Virus record (IMG/VR): IMGVR_UViG_3300024343_000018
Span: 1-55,412 of that record
DNA length: 55,412 nt
DNA from: a virus
Strand: one strand, 5' to 3'
Below are positions 29,188-38,719 of the stretch, one piece after another (position 1 is the first letter of the stretch; every line of letters starts with the position of its first letter). A model generated the notes under the pieces. That model ran no database searches, was not told the origin of the DNA, and saw only the letters and a program-made list of their open reading frames with translations. Made by a program: the position numbers and the translations under genes.

Positions 29188-29814
29188 TCATAAACCCACA
29201 ATTGAAGTTATATTACCAATGATGCCACTGCCACCGATGCCTCCGATCTCACCACTTTCAACGAAGACATCAGCAATATTAAATGCTGCATCAAGAACAT
29301 CAGAACCAACAAATGTTCCGGCAAAGACTTGAGCACCCCAATTGGTATTTTTTGGTGCCAGATTTCCGGTTAGTGCATCACAGTCTGCCTTATTTGCTTT
29401 GAGTAAGATTCTTCCCGAACCAGAATCTAATGTAATATTTCTTCCTGCTTTAATATCTACATCTTCATCTGCATCAATCATAATATTTTGAGCACGAATT
29501 CTTACTCTTCCATTTTTTTCTGCAGTTATACAAACATCACCATTTCTCCCACTAATAATAATATCTACACCATTTGACTCACTTTTTTGCCCGGCAATAA
29601 TTTCTATTGATCGGTCATTATATAGTCTGTAATTTCCACCTTCAGTCAATCCAGTAAGACAGACATCATTATTATTAGTTACGGCATAAAGATTATAAAC
29701 TTCAGTACCATTACAACCCATTTGAGGGTTATTCATATCTATTCTGAACTTCGGTCCAAAGCTTGTTAGACTTCTTCCCTGCCAGTTTTGTTTATCAAAA
29801 GGTCTTTCTGCCAT
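29188..29814 (-). CDS. Baseplate spike-like beta-helix protein
   Basis: A 208-aa protein. After a short N-terminal part, residues about 70-140 repeat short strands (VDIIISG, VCITAEKNGRVRIRAQNIMI, VDIKAGRNITLDSGSGRILL), as in trimeric beta-helix spikes of gp5/VgrG type. Encoded directly after the gp5-like hub gene (one base gap), it probably completes the central spike. The C-terminus (GEIGGIGGSGIIGNI) is glycine-rich. Confidence 0.65.
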   Translation of the reverse strand: MAERPFDKQNWQGRSLTSFGPKFRIDMNNPQMGCNGTEVYNLYAVTNNNDVCLTGLTEGGNYRLYNDRSIEIIAGQKSESNGVDIIISGRNGDVCITAEKNGRVRIRAQNIMIDADEDVDIKAGRNITLDSGSGRILLKANKADCDALTGNLAPKNTNWGAQVFAGTFVGSDVLDAAFNIADVFVESGEIGGIGGSGIIGNITSIVGL

Positions 29815-29815
29815 T

Positions 29816-31903
29816 TTATGTTACACAATCTATTACTTGTTTTACTTCACCTTGGAACTCTGCTGGCGGTGTATCTAGTATGGGTCGTAATATAGCACCA
29901 GAACCAGTATCAGATTTAATGGTAATTATTGGAAGATCGTTCACAATAACTATAGTATTTATTGGTTGTATCTTAGTAATAGATCCCTCAAATATTTCAA
30001 TAGAATATTCATTATCAAATTGATCTGTTGCCGTGTCTCCACCGACTCCCCCAATATAATTTTGACCTGGATTTTGAATAAGAATCTTATTCACACTATA
30101 ATTTCTGGCAATTAATGATTGTGTCTGATTTTCGGTTGAATTATTAATTACTGTGTTTGCAGTTGTAGATACTGAATTATCATATAAATCTCCCGTTGGA
30201 TAATTTTCTCCTTCGGATACAATATAAACCGAATCAACTTCTCCGGCATCATTAATAGTTGCTCTGGCAACGACACCATATCCTTGATTACAATTATCTC
30301 TAATCTCCACGAATGGTGGGAATCTATATCCAGAACCTCCATTTGTTACTTTTGCACCAATAACACTTCCGGTTGAACCAGAAATTGCCCCAATTAATGG
30401 TATTGCAGTTGCTCCTGTTCCACCTCCACCAAAAATAGTCACCACAGGAGCACTACAAAATAGTGGTGGTCCGGTATAACAACCACCAATTTGATTTGGA
30501 ATGTTGTTTATTGCACTAAATGCACCCGCAACTCCACCAACAATATCAGTAACTGCTCCAATAGCACCTTGTATTCCACCTAATACATCACCAGCAGTTG
30601 CTATTGCATTAGTAACATTTGCATTTTCTAAAATTTCATCAAAATTAGGTGTAGGTGCATTTGTCGGTCCGCAACCAATTATCCATTCATCAACAATACC
30701 ATTAGATTTTCCTTTACTCTGATTACAATCAAATAGTCCAACAAGACCTTTGATTGAATCTACACTATTACGCAAAAATCCATCAACACTAAATGATGGA
30801 GTAAATTCTAAAATTGTCTGGATTCCTCCAAGTGAGGCACTCAATCCGCTTGATATTTTACCAATAATATCATTAACGAGTACTCCAGTAAATTGATTTG
30901 CGGCACAAGACACAAAATTTTGAACATTATCAACTACAGAATTAAGTATCTCTTCTATGAGACTTCCAAGACCACTTATGATTGCACCGGCAACACAAGG
31001 AATTGCCTGTTCTACTGCCTTAATTGGATTAACCATCGCAGTTTGTGCGGCAACACCAGCAAGATGAGCAGCAGCAGGATTTTGAGTTGCTGCCAGAACT
31101 ATACTATAAACTGAATTATAAAGTAATTGAAGACCACTATTCAATATTGGTATCATACCTTTGTATAAACCATTAACCATATTACCAACAAGACCATTTG
31201 TAATTGCCTGTATCTTATCGGTTACACGAGTAATTTCATTTGCAATATTTGTAAAGATTGCCGGTGCCTTAATCTTATTCAGTAAATTACCAACCTCAGT
31301 AGATATTTTACCAATAATAGTATTATTTACCGTATTTCCAAGTAGAATTTTATCACCAATTGCACTAAAGGAAGAAATCTCATCATCTGCAATTGCTTCT
31401 GCTTGTTGTGGTGAAACACTTCTTGGAGACTTTTGAGATTTTGCATTTTGTTCAAGTGATTGGTCAGGTTTCAGTGTACCATTTGGTTTTTTAACCTTAC
31501 CAGTATATCCAGTAAAAGGTATAAAAGGTCCGGCATAATCTCCGGAAGGAACTTGTGAAGTTCTTCCAAAACATCCCATAATAACTGGAATCTGAGCATT
31601 ATCTCCATCTAGGAAGAATCCAAATACAGTATCTCCTGGAGATACTTTTACCGTAGTTGCATTATTTCCTGCTCCAGTTCCTGAAGTTGTTGGTAATAAG
31701 CACTGTGCCCATGGTAAATCTTCATTCGGAAGTTCTACCGTATTATAAGGATGATACCCCATAATACGAACTTTAAATCTATTTCCCCATCCTGCTCCAT
31801 TTATTTGCCCACCATGAGAACTCTCCGGTGGAATCTGACCTATCCACCAACGGAATCCATCTCTTCCTATAAAATTACTTTTGAGTAAAGATTCGTCTAT
31901 CAT
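29816..31903 (-). CDS. gp5-like baseplate hub protein, OB-fold type
   Basis: A 695-aa protein. The N-terminal region (residues 14-125: FRWWIGQIPPESSHGGQ...GWGNRFKVRIMGYHPYN, LPWAQCLLPTT, VKVSPGDTVFGFFLDGD) is the OB-fold of gp5-type hubs. No lysozyme motif follows; instead come a long helical region and a glycine-rich C-terminal beta region. The expected position is on the gp27-like ring at the tail tip. It overlaps the gp27-like gene by four bases. Confidence 0.75.
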   Translation of the reverse strand: MIDESLLKSNFIGRDGFRWWIGQIPPESSHGGQINGAGWGNRFKVRIMGYHPYNTVELPNEDLPWAQCLLPTTSGTGAGNNATTVKVSPGDTVFGFFLDGDNAQIPVIMGCFGRTSQVPSGDYAGPFIPFTGYTGKVKKPNGTLKPDQSLEQNAKSQKSPRSVSPQQAEAIADDEISSFSAIGDKILLGNTVNNTIIGKISTEVGNLLNKIKAPAIFTNIANEITRVTDKIQAITNGLVGNMVNGLYKGMIPILNSGLQLLYNSVYSIVLAATQNPAAAHLAGVAAQTAMVNPIKAVEQAIPCVAGAIISGLGSLIEEILNSVVDNVQNFVSCAANQFTGVLVNDIIGKISSGLSASLGGIQTILEFTPSFSVDGFLRNSVDSIKGLVGLFDCNQSKGKSNGIVDEWIIGCGPTNAPTPNFDEILENANVTNAIATAGDVLGGIQGAIGAVTDIVGGVAGAFSAINNIPNQIGGCYTGPPLFCSAPVVTIFGGGGTGATAIPLIGAISGSTGSVIGAKVTNGGSGYRFPPFVEIRDNCNQGYGVVARATINDAGEVDSVYIVSEGENYPTGDLYDNSVSTTANTVINNSTENQTQSLIARNYSVNKILIQNPGQNYIGGVGGDTATDQFDNEYSIEIFEGSITKIQPINTIVIVNDLPIITIKSDTGSGAILRPILDTPPAEFQGEVKQVIDCVT

Positions 31904-33243
31904 TTTCTTTCTTTGTTATTGACTCCAAAAGTATCTCTCAGCAATTTCATCGAAGTATAGGAATTATTCACATCAAAATGGTGGCAAAGTTCCTTAATCA
32001 TATATAGACCACTTGTTTCGGAATCGTGTTCGCTTTTATCCGATTTACTATTATTTGGAAATAGGCACTCGATGACATCACCCGCTCTTAAATCAGTATT
32101 TACGGGAATCATTACACTCAAAGCTTGTGTAAAAAGAATATTGTATCTCATTAAAGATTGAGATTGATATAATGATGGATCTGCGTTTTCAGATTTTGAT
32201 ACTTCTTTTTCTACGGTTCCAATATCCAGAATGGCAGTAATAATTCTTGAAGGGGCATCTCCGAGAGATAAATCAGATCCCTCAGATATTTTAGGAAGTT
32301 GTAAATCTGTCCCACCAAGGTTATTAGTTTTATTGGAATAATTTTGTAATTTAAACAGTCCTTCTTTAGGATCAGTAAATGTAAAATCTAAAGGATTGAA
32401 AAATGTTCTTTGACTTGCATAAGTACCAAGACGAAGTTTCTCAATTAAATTTTGATTTTTCTGTGTACTATAATTCAGAATCTTAAATTCATTATCAACT
32501 TTTTCATTATTATCATTATAAGAAACTGTCGTTGGACTATAAACATATGTTGCCTTTGATTTTTGAGAGATTAAATTATCAATTGCACGAAACTGAAATC
32601 CATCCTGAGTTTGATAAAATACAAATCCGGCAGTTGCATTTCCAGAAACTACTGGAACACCTTTAGATGCCAACCAAATTAATGTTGTGAAAGGTTTTCT
32701 CATATTTCCAATAAATCCATACTTATTGGAAGTCTCATCAATTGTTCCGATACTATCAGTTTTTAGAACATCTGTTAATATTTTACGAACCGACTCACTA
32801 ATCTTTGATGATGTTGAATATTTTCTTGATACTCGTGAAGTTTCATTCGTGATTGCCTCTCTTGAAACTAGATTTAGAGTGAAACTTTCTTGCTGTGCTT
32901 CTGAGATTACATCGGTAATACTAGAAACATAAAGATATTTTTTTGGATTATTTGAGAAGTCCAAAGATTCTCTTCCCGGAACATTTCCGGCAATTTTCAT
33001 TGAGAGCCTTTCACCACCACGAAGAGGAAGACCATTATAAATTGATTGCTTTTCTCCGTCTTGGTCCTTAAAAGATGTAATGGTATTTCCAGTATTAACC
33101 ACCTTGACTCTGGCAGTAATTGTTGGGGAGAAAATATCCTCAAAATATTCGAGTGCGATTGTTCCATTTTTAATATCAACCGTCCTTTTCTGGTCGTTTG
33201 ATTCAAGAACTAATTCTTCATATATGGATTTACTAATTGACAT
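31900..33243 (-). CDS. gp27-like baseplate hub protein
   Basis: A 447-aa protein in the place and size of T4 gp27. YEELVLESNDQKRTVDIKNG TIALEYFEDIFSPTITARVK near the N-terminus, SREAITNETSRVSRKYS and GLYMIKELCHHFDVNNSYTS resemble cyanophage hub subunits. It forms the trimeric ring that joins tail tube to spike. ATGA overlap with the gp5-like gene, TAATG overlap with the preceding lysozyme-domain gene. Confidence 0.75.
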   Translation of the reverse strand: MSISKSIYEELVLESNDQKRTVDIKNGTIALEYFEDIFSPTITARVKVVNTGNTITSFKDQDGEKQSIYNGLPLRGGERLSMKIAGNVPGRESLDFSNNPKKYLYVSSITDVISEAQQESFTLNLVSREAITNETSRVSRKYSTSSKISESVRKILTDVLKTDSIGTIDETSNKYGFIGNMRKPFTTLIWLASKGVPVVSGNATAGFVFYQTQDGFQFRAIDNLISQKSKATYVYSPTTVSYNDNNEKVDNEFKILNYSTQKNQNLIEKLRLGTYASQRTFFNPLDFTFTDPKEGLFKLQNYSNKTNNLGGTDLQLPKISEGSDLSLGDAPSRIITAILDIGTVEKEVSKSENADPSLYQSQSLMRYNILFTQALSVMIPVNTDLRAGDVIECLFPNNSKSDKSEHDSETSGLYMIKELCHHFDVNNSYTSMKLLRDTFGVNNKERK

Positions 33244-35204
33244 TATAGGTAAGCGAGGTCGAGTAGAAGTTTATTTTTTATAAAATTATTTAACAAGGCA
33301 AAATCACTTATTGGTGAAGACCCTCCACCAGAAGAACCTCCACCACCAGAAGACATCATTTGTTGTGCCGGTGATGAAGGATTTTGAGAAACAATCACGG
33401 TTGGTCCGGTTCTCTCTTGTGCTAGTGATTGACTTATTTGTGGATTTTGTGGAGTACCGGTTGGTGTTATTTGTGCTGGTGTTGGGGGTTTTGCTTGTGG
33501 TGTTGCTGATTGAGATGCTAGTTGTGCCCGTGGTGATGCTCCCGAAACATTACTTGCAGTAGATCCCGCTGCTCCGTGAGCTAGCGTTACGCCGCCACTA
33601 CCAAGAACTTCAGCTTCTCTACCATATCCACTTCCACTAGATAGAGACGATACTTTTCCTACTGCAAGAGGAAAAGCAATTTTAGATCCAGGCAAACCAG
33701 CAATAGTTGGTCCAACATTTGGATTTATTTCTTGAAGATCTATTCCACCCTGAGTTCTTCCTTTTTTACTGTGAGCTTTTTGCTCACGTAGAATCATTGA
33801 TTTTATTTGAGAATCTGAAGCGCCAGCAAGAAGATCTTCTTTGATATTGCCAAAATGAATCCTAGAACCTCTAGCCAACATTGCTTTAACAGCAGCAAAA
33901 GCAACATCCCTAGCTTTTTTATAACCATCTTCAGTCATATTTGGTGGGCTTAAATGGAAATGAACGCCATAACGTCCCTGATCTTCTTTACCATCTCCAG
34001 AAGCACCTTGAAGAAAACCACCAGCACCAGTTTGTGGTATTAATGATGTAGTTCCTGTTGATACTGGTCTTGATGGTGCAGATGATTGTTGAGATGCTTG
34101 TGATTGAGAACTTCCAGGTTTGAATGATTTAATAAAAGCATTATGTGTTTTTCTCCTATCAGCATAAACTCTTGGATCCGGATTCTCCCACTGTATCATA
34201 AAATCATCTGCTGCTTGTTCCGGAGAACTAAACTGTTTTCTTAAATATAACGGAGTATTCGGGTCACTCTTTATTGCAAAATCAATCTGCCCTTTCCAGT
34301 TAGTTTTATAATCAGGAACTGCTTTTAAAAATGCTTGTTTTCGGCTAGGAAATGTATATTGAAATAAACCAACTCCTTGCTTACTATCACCTTTTTCTTG
34401 AGCTCCAATTTGAAAACCACTCTCTCCTTGAATATTTGCCAATATACCTAAAGCGTGTATTTCAGAAACTCCTAAACTTTTAAGATAAGAATATACTGCT
34501 TGCGAACTAACCCTTCCACCAGATGTTTCTGGACCTTGACTACCACTATAAGGTGCAGTTCGTTCATAGGCACCCTCATTAGTATTTTCAGTTCCGAGTG
34601 GTCTGGCATCCTCTCCAGAAGCAATACCCTCACTTAATGGAGTTGTTATTAATTTGATTGCATTCTCAAAGTCAGTACCCCAATTTTCCACACTTAAATT
34701 TAGGTCATCAAAAGCAGTTTTAACTCTTCCAGAAGTATCAGAAAAATCAAATGTCATTAAATTTTGTAAAGATGCACCCAAAAGTGTTGTAAACTTAGTA
34801 AATACGGTCGTAACATTACCAACAAAGTTTCCAAGTATCTTACCCATTTGTTGAGTTCTGGCAATAAACTCTTTACCCATCGAAATCCAAGTGGGTAGAT
34901 TATTAATTATCCATCCTGCGGTCAAATAACTAAGGAATCCCACCAATCTTTCAAAAAATCCTTTGGCACTACCTGCAATTAATCCTGCTGCTCCACGAGG
35001 TTTTGTTACAAGATTTGGTGCCTCAAGTTCATCCTCTCTCTGTTTTCTTCTTTCATTTTCTATTCTACGATTTTGTAAGATTGTTTGCCTTTGAAATATT
35101 TCTCGTTTAACTTTTGTTCTATTGAGTAGAATAGTCTGTAACTTTCTAATCGTTTTTGTTGAACCTGTTGGAACTTTTGATTGAAGTGGTGATGAGATTG
35201 CCAT
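33243..35204 (-). CDS. Tail protein with phage tail lysozyme domain
   Basis: A 653-aa protein. The N-terminal 60 residues are a basic coiled coil. Residues about 232-345 form a phage_lysozyme2-type domain: AVYSYLKSLGVSEIHALGIL, E261 in NIQGESGF as likely catalytic acid, GLFQY, and EQAADDFMIQWENP. A Pro/Ser/Gln-rich linker and glycine-rich C-terminus (SSGGGGSSGGGSS) follow. It carries the cell-wall cutting activity that in T4 is inside gp5. It probably lies within the hub or tube. Confidence 0.75.
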   Translation of the reverse strand: MAISSPLQSKVPTGSTKTIRKLQTILLNRTKVKREIFQRQTILQNRRIENERRKQREDELEAPNLVTKPRGAAGLIAGSAKGFFERLVGFLSYLTAGWIINNLPTWISMGKEFIARTQQMGKILGNFVGNVTTVFTKFTTLLGASLQNLMTFDFSDTSGRVKTAFDDLNLSVENWGTDFENAIKLITTPLSEGIASGEDARPLGTENTNEGAYERTAPYSGSQGPETSGGRVSSQAVYSYLKSLGVSEIHALGILANIQGESGFQIGAQEKGDSKQGVGLFQYTFPSRKQAFLKAVPDYKTNWKGQIDFAIKSDPNTPLYLRKQFSSPEQAADDFMIQWENPDPRVYADRRKTHNAFIKSFKPGSSQSQASQQSSAPSRPVSTGTTSLIPQTGAGGFLQGASGDGKEDQGRYGVHFHLSPPNMTEDGYKKARDVAFAAVKAMLARGSRIHFGNIKEDLLAGASDSQIKSMILREQKAHSKKGRTQGGIDLQEINPNVGPTIAGLPGSKIAFPLAVGKVSSLSSGSGYGREAEVLGSGGVTLAHGAAGSTASNVSGASPRAQLASQSATPQAKPPTPAQITPTGTPQNPQISQSLAQERTGPTVIVSQNPSSPAQQMMSSGGGGSSGGGSSPISDFALLNNFIKNKLLLDLAYL

Positions 35205-35205
35205 A

Positions 35206-36939
35206 TTATATCACCACATTATAATTCAGTTGAGAGTAAAGAACATAAAAATTATCAGGATTAGAAGAACTAATCAAAGGAGTATCGGTTCCATTCGTTG
35301 GTGCCTGTGAAATAGAAGATTGTTGATTGTTACTTTGACCCGATGACATCATTACCACATTCGGTGCCGGTTCAGTAAGTTCTCCTACATTTTGAGTGGG
35401 TTTAGGAAGTGGTTGAACCTGTGCTGATGGTAGTGGTACTGCTTGGACTGTAGGTGGTTTTTCGACCAACTTCATTTCAGTCCAATCCTTGTCTGTTGAT
35501 TTTGCCCATTCCTTTGCCTGCTGTTGCTGTTCATAAGTCATATTATTCCAGGCAGACTCAATTCTTCCTCTTGCCATAGAGTTATCTTTATATTTCCAAG
35601 CCATCTCAAAGTTTTTCACCATTTCGGGACTTGGTGGAGGAATTGCCGGTGTTTGTGGTTGAGATATTGGTGCTGCCTCTGATATTGGTTGAGACAACAT
35701 AGAGTTTTGTGGTTGCACTGCTGCCGGTGCTGCCGCTGGTTCTTCTATTGGTCCTACTATTGTTGGTGGTGGTGTTTCTGGTTTTGGTGCTGGTTTTGGA
35801 TTTCCTGCCTTAGGAGTTGTTGGTAAGACTTTTGCCGCTGGTGTTGTTGGTGGTTTTTCTGGTTCATTTGGATTTTTACCAAAAATATTACCACCAAACA
35901 TTTCTCTAATTGAATCTAGACCATATGCAAGACCAAAAGGAATTTTGAGTGCTCCGGGAGCAAGTAAAGCACCAGCGGCAAGAGCAGAGTCTGTATATTG
36001 CCCGGATGCAGCATCCATAACACCACCAACAGCAGTAAGTGCTTTTCCAGCAAAATTGGCAACTGCACCCACACCTCTTGCAATTGGATTTCCTGATGCT
36101 GGAGGTTTTACACCAGGTCCAGCAGGAGGTTTTGGACCACCAGGTTTTGGACCACCAAAAAGACCTCCCACTAATGGAGCAGCTTGAAGAGCACTTCTTA
36201 AAAGTTTTAGAGGAGCTTTGGCAAGTTTAAGTAAAATTGAACCTATTTTTCCAGTAATACCAGTAATAGTTTTGATTACCAAATCAAATCCTATTTTGAT
36301 TGCACCAATAGCAGCTACGCCAAATCCAATATGTTTAAGAACATTATCTTTAATTTCTTCTAATTTGTTTTTATTTCCTTCTGATGCTGCCTTAAGTGCT
36401 TCTATTCCTTGATTAGTCAACCATCCGGCAAATAATGCAGTTAGAGCCTCTCCTATTCTTCCAAATATATTACCAACTTTCTGCTGCAGAGCCTGAACAG
36501 GTTTTGCCAGAGCATTTGTAATTTTTTGTTCTAGTTGAGATTCTTTCCCCAGTCTAATATTTGTTTCGGCAAGTTTTCTTTCACTTTCTGCTTCTGCCGA
36601 TGCCTGTTGCTTCTCTACGGCACTATCTTGCTGTATTAGATTAGAAACATTTCCAAGACCATTATTTAGAGTTGTGGTTTCTGCTCGTAAGGCATCTACT
36701 GTACCTCTAAGAGCAGAAATCTCTTGAGTTTGTTGAACATTTTGGACAGTTTGAACCTCCAAATTTCTTTCAACATTAACTAAACTTGCCTGAGGTTGCA
36801 CGGCAAGAGCACCACCTCTTCCTCCACCTCCACCAGGAATACCACCACCTCCACCGGCACCACCACTTATGACAGAACGAGAAACTGTTCTTGCCACAAC
36901 ATCTATAGTGGGTCCAATTGGAGATGATAGACTAGCCAT
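35206..36939 (-). CDS. Tape-measure-like tail protein
   Basis: A 577-aa protein. A glycine-rich N-terminus (GGAGGGGGIPGGGGGRGG), a coiled coil at about 55-145 (NVERNLEVQTVQNVQQTQEI...), membrane-prone segments near 155-280 and a proline-rich C-terminal half. Position between the hub and the gp51/gp26-like genes suggests tail length determination or tube filling. It is short compared with typical tape measures, so the assignment is tentative. Confidence 0.55.
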   Translation of the reverse strand: MASLSSPIGPTIDVVARTVSRSVISGGAGGGGGIPGGGGGRGGALAVQPQASLVNVERNLEVQTVQNVQQTQEISALRGTVDALRAETTTLNNGLGNVSNLIQQDSAVEKQQASAEAESERKLAETNIRLGKESQLEQKITNALAKPVQALQQKVGNIFGRIGEALTALFAGWLTNQGIEALKAASEGNKNKLEEIKDNVLKHIGFGVAAIGAIKIGFDLVIKTITGITGKIGSILLKLAKAPLKLLRSALQAAPLVGGLFGGPKPGGPKPPAGPGVKPPASGNPIARGVGAVANFAGKALTAVGGVMDAASGQYTDSALAAGALLAPGALKIPFGLAYGLDSIREMFGGNIFGKNPNEPEKPPTTPAAKVLPTTPKAGNPKPAPKPETPPPTIVGPIEEPAAAPAAVQPQNSMLSQPISEAAPISQPQTPAIPPPSPEMVKNFEMAWKYKDNSMARGRIESAWNNMTYEQQQQAKEWAKSTDKDWTEMKLVEKPPTVQAVPLPSAQVQPLPKPTQNVGELTEPAPNVVMMSSGQSNNQQSSISQAPTNGTDTPLISSSNPDNFYVLYSQLNYNVVI

Positions 36940-37105
36940 TCTGCTGGTTCTTTAGATTTTGCTCTTCAATATATTGAGAAAGAAGAGTAATATAAACTTC
37001 TTTTTCCCAAGGTAACATATTTTCTAACTCCGTTAATGAATATTTATGATGCTGCATTAACTGAAATGTAGTCTTATAGTATGACTCCAACGAAGTATGA
37101 GCCAT
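36932..37105 (-). CDS. gp51-like baseplate hub assembly/tail chaperone
   Basis: A 57-aa frame, MAHTSLESYYKTTFQLMQHH..., with MLPWEKEVYITLLSQYIEEQ. The PWE(K/R)E(V/I)Y motif is characteristic of small proteins (T4 gp51-like) encoded after gp26-type proteins. It starts two bases after the gp26-like stop and overlaps the tape-measure start by eight bases. Likely a chaperone for hub or tape measure rather than a virion part. Confidence 0.65.
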   Translation of the reverse strand: MAHTSLESYYKTTFQLMQHHKYSLTELENMLPWEKEVYITLLSQYIEEQNLKNQQNG

Positions 37106-37107
37106 TC

Positions 37108-37827
37108 CTAGGCGAAAAAAGATGTTAATCCCTCCAGTATGACCTCACTTTCCACATCAGTATTTGGATTTTTCAATTTAATAGTATAAGAAAGTTTAGG
37201 CATCGTCTCAAAAAACTTCTCAATTTCCTTAAACTGATTAGTAGTAAGTTGTTCCAAAAACTCATTTAGTTCTTTTTTAGTCGTATCAGAAGCATTCCAA
37301 GATTCTTCTTCACTATAAATCTGCTCTACACAGGCAGAAATCATCTCAAAAGTATCATCTACACTCACAGATTCATTATTATTAAAGTTGTTCTTAATGA
37401 ACTCCTGCATAGATGGATATTTCATACGAAGAGTTAGAACATCATCAAGTTTAATATCCTTTGAATGATTTTCATCTACATTTACTTTAATTTCATCCAG
37501 ATTGATTGAAACTGGAACTTGTGTGGTTCCATCATCGGGGCAGGTAATTAAAACATCCACCGACTCTCCAACTGACTTTCCACGGACATTCAAGAACAAA
37601 TATTCAATATCAAAAGTTGATAGTTGCTCTACCTTGATTCCTTTCGTAATAATACAATTTGAAATTACGGTTTTTACCGCTTCTGCAATTTGTTTTGTAT
37701 CCTCACTTTCCATCGCAATAATTAAAATCTTTTCTTCTTTAACCAGAAAAGGTCTATACTTAATATTCTTTTTTAATGATGGAACTTCCAACTCATATGT
37801 TGGCACCGCAATTTTTGGTAATGGCAT
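37108..37827 (-). CDS. gp26-like baseplate hub protein
   Basis: A 239-aa protein, MPLPKIAVPTYELEVPSLKK..., with KYRPFLVKEEKILIIAMESE and VDVLITCPDDGTTQVPVSIN. This matches the T4-type gp26 baseplate family seen in cyanophages. It acts in hub assembly with the downstream gp51-like protein. Late promoter CTAAATA at 37856. Confidence 0.75.
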   Translation of the reverse strand: MPLPKIAVPTYELEVPSLKKNIKYRPFLVKEEKILIIAMESEDTKQIAEAVKTVISNCIITKGIKVEQLSTFDIEYLFLNVRGKSVGESVDVLITCPDDGTTQVPVSINLDEIKVNVDENHSKDIKLDDVLTLRMKYPSMQEFIKNNFNNNESVSVDDTFEMISACVEQIYSEEESWNASDTTKKELNEFLEQLTTNQFKEIEKFFETMPKLSYTIKLKNPNTDVESEVILEGLTSFFA

Positions 37828-37855
37828 AATACTTGAATAAAAACTTCATTAAGGA

Positions 37856-37862
37856 TATTTAG
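37856..37862 (-). promoter_or_regulatory. Late-type promoter CTAAATA
   Basis: CTAAATATCC, 29 bases upstream of the gp26-like ATG at 37827, overlapping nothing but the preceding intergenic bases. Confidence 0.6.
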
Positions 37863-37863
37863 G

Positions 37864-38679
37864 TCAATTATTTAAAATCGTAGGAAACACACTTCCTTGA
37901 TTTGGAATTGTACCTCTTACTCCACTTTCACCAAGAGATTGTCCAGTTCTATAAACAACTCTTTGATTATTGCTTTGATTATTGCTTTGATTATTATTAT
38001 TGATTTGATTATTGATTTGATTATTATTATTGCCAATAATTTCATTCAAACTTAATGATTTACCTGCAATATAACGATCATACTCAAAAGTCACCGACAT
38101 CTTAAGAATATCTGATGAACTATAACTTACTGGAATTGATGACATTGCCGATGGAAATAGTCCAATAAAAGTATATTCTATTTCTCTATTATAATCTCTA
38201 TCAAACTTTGTGATTGTAGTTCTATCAGATTTATAATATTCTGGATATTGCATTCTAGAGATATAATCCTTACGATTCTGCCCTATTGGAGCAAGACTAC
38301 TTCCAATTGGATTATTGGAACCACTTGCAATAAACTCCATCCAACTTTCCATAAATTTAAGAGCATTATAATTTTTATCTACATAAAATTCTAGACTGAT
38401 TGGAATATATTGTCTGGTGTGTGCAAACTTCTCCGTTATACCCATAAAGTTCCCACTAACATTAGCAGTTGCCAAAGAAGTAGTTGGAAGAGATGCCGAA
38501 AAACAAAGTAATCCAGCATCTTCGGCAATAAATCTTTGACTAATTCCTTTACGAAAAAGATATGCCATTAGTGGTCCCCCAAGAGGTCCTACACCACCAA
38601 ATCTTACTTCATAATGAGAAGTCTGTGCAAGATTCGTGAAGAGTGGTTTAAAGTCGGATATTCTGCGGATACTAGGCAC
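37864..38679 (-). CDS. Baseplate/tail-tube protein, gp54- or gp19-like
   Basis: A 271-aa protein. SIRRISDFKPLFTNLAQTSH YEVRFGG, RFIAEDAGLLCFSASLPTTS and MGITEKFAHTRQYIPISLEF are strongly like a conserved cyanophage tail-tube-fold protein annotated as gp54 or a tube initiator. The GTG at 38679 is the start. The C-terminal tail is Asn/Gln repeats (GNNNNQINNQ...). It is expected to seed tube assembly on the baseplate. Confidence 0.65.
   Translation of the reverse strand: MPSIRRISDFKPLFTNLAQTSHYEVRFGGVGPLGGPLMAYLFRKGISQRFIAEDAGLLCFSASLPTTSLATANVSGNFMGITEKFAHTRQYIPISLEFYVDKNYNALKFMESWMEFIASGSNNPIGSSLAPIGQNRKDYISRMQYPEYYKSDRTTITKFDRDYNREIEYTFIGLFPSAMSSIPVSYSSSDILKMSVTFEYDRYIAGKSLSLNEIIGNNNNQINNQINNNNQSNNQSNNQRVVYRTGQSLGESGVRGTIPNQGSVFPTILNN
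37966..38036 (-). repeat. Low-complexity Asn/Gln/Ser repeats
   Basis: A run of 12-base and 3-base repeats encoding NNQSNNQSNNQ-type residues near the C-terminus of the tube-initiator-like protein. Such runs vary in length by slippage. Confidence 0.75.
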
Positions 38680-38680
38680 T

Positions 38681-38719
38681 CTAAATACCTTTATGAGTCT
38701 TATTAGTATAAGTATTTAG
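38681..38719. promoter_or_regulatory. Compact divergent late promoters (two CTAAATA sites)
   Basis: One CTAAATA faces right (38681-38687) and serves the gp4 ATG at 38720; the other faces left (38713-38719) and serves the GTG at 38679. Each is about 33 bases from its start codon, and each lies inside the other's leader. Confidence 0.7.
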
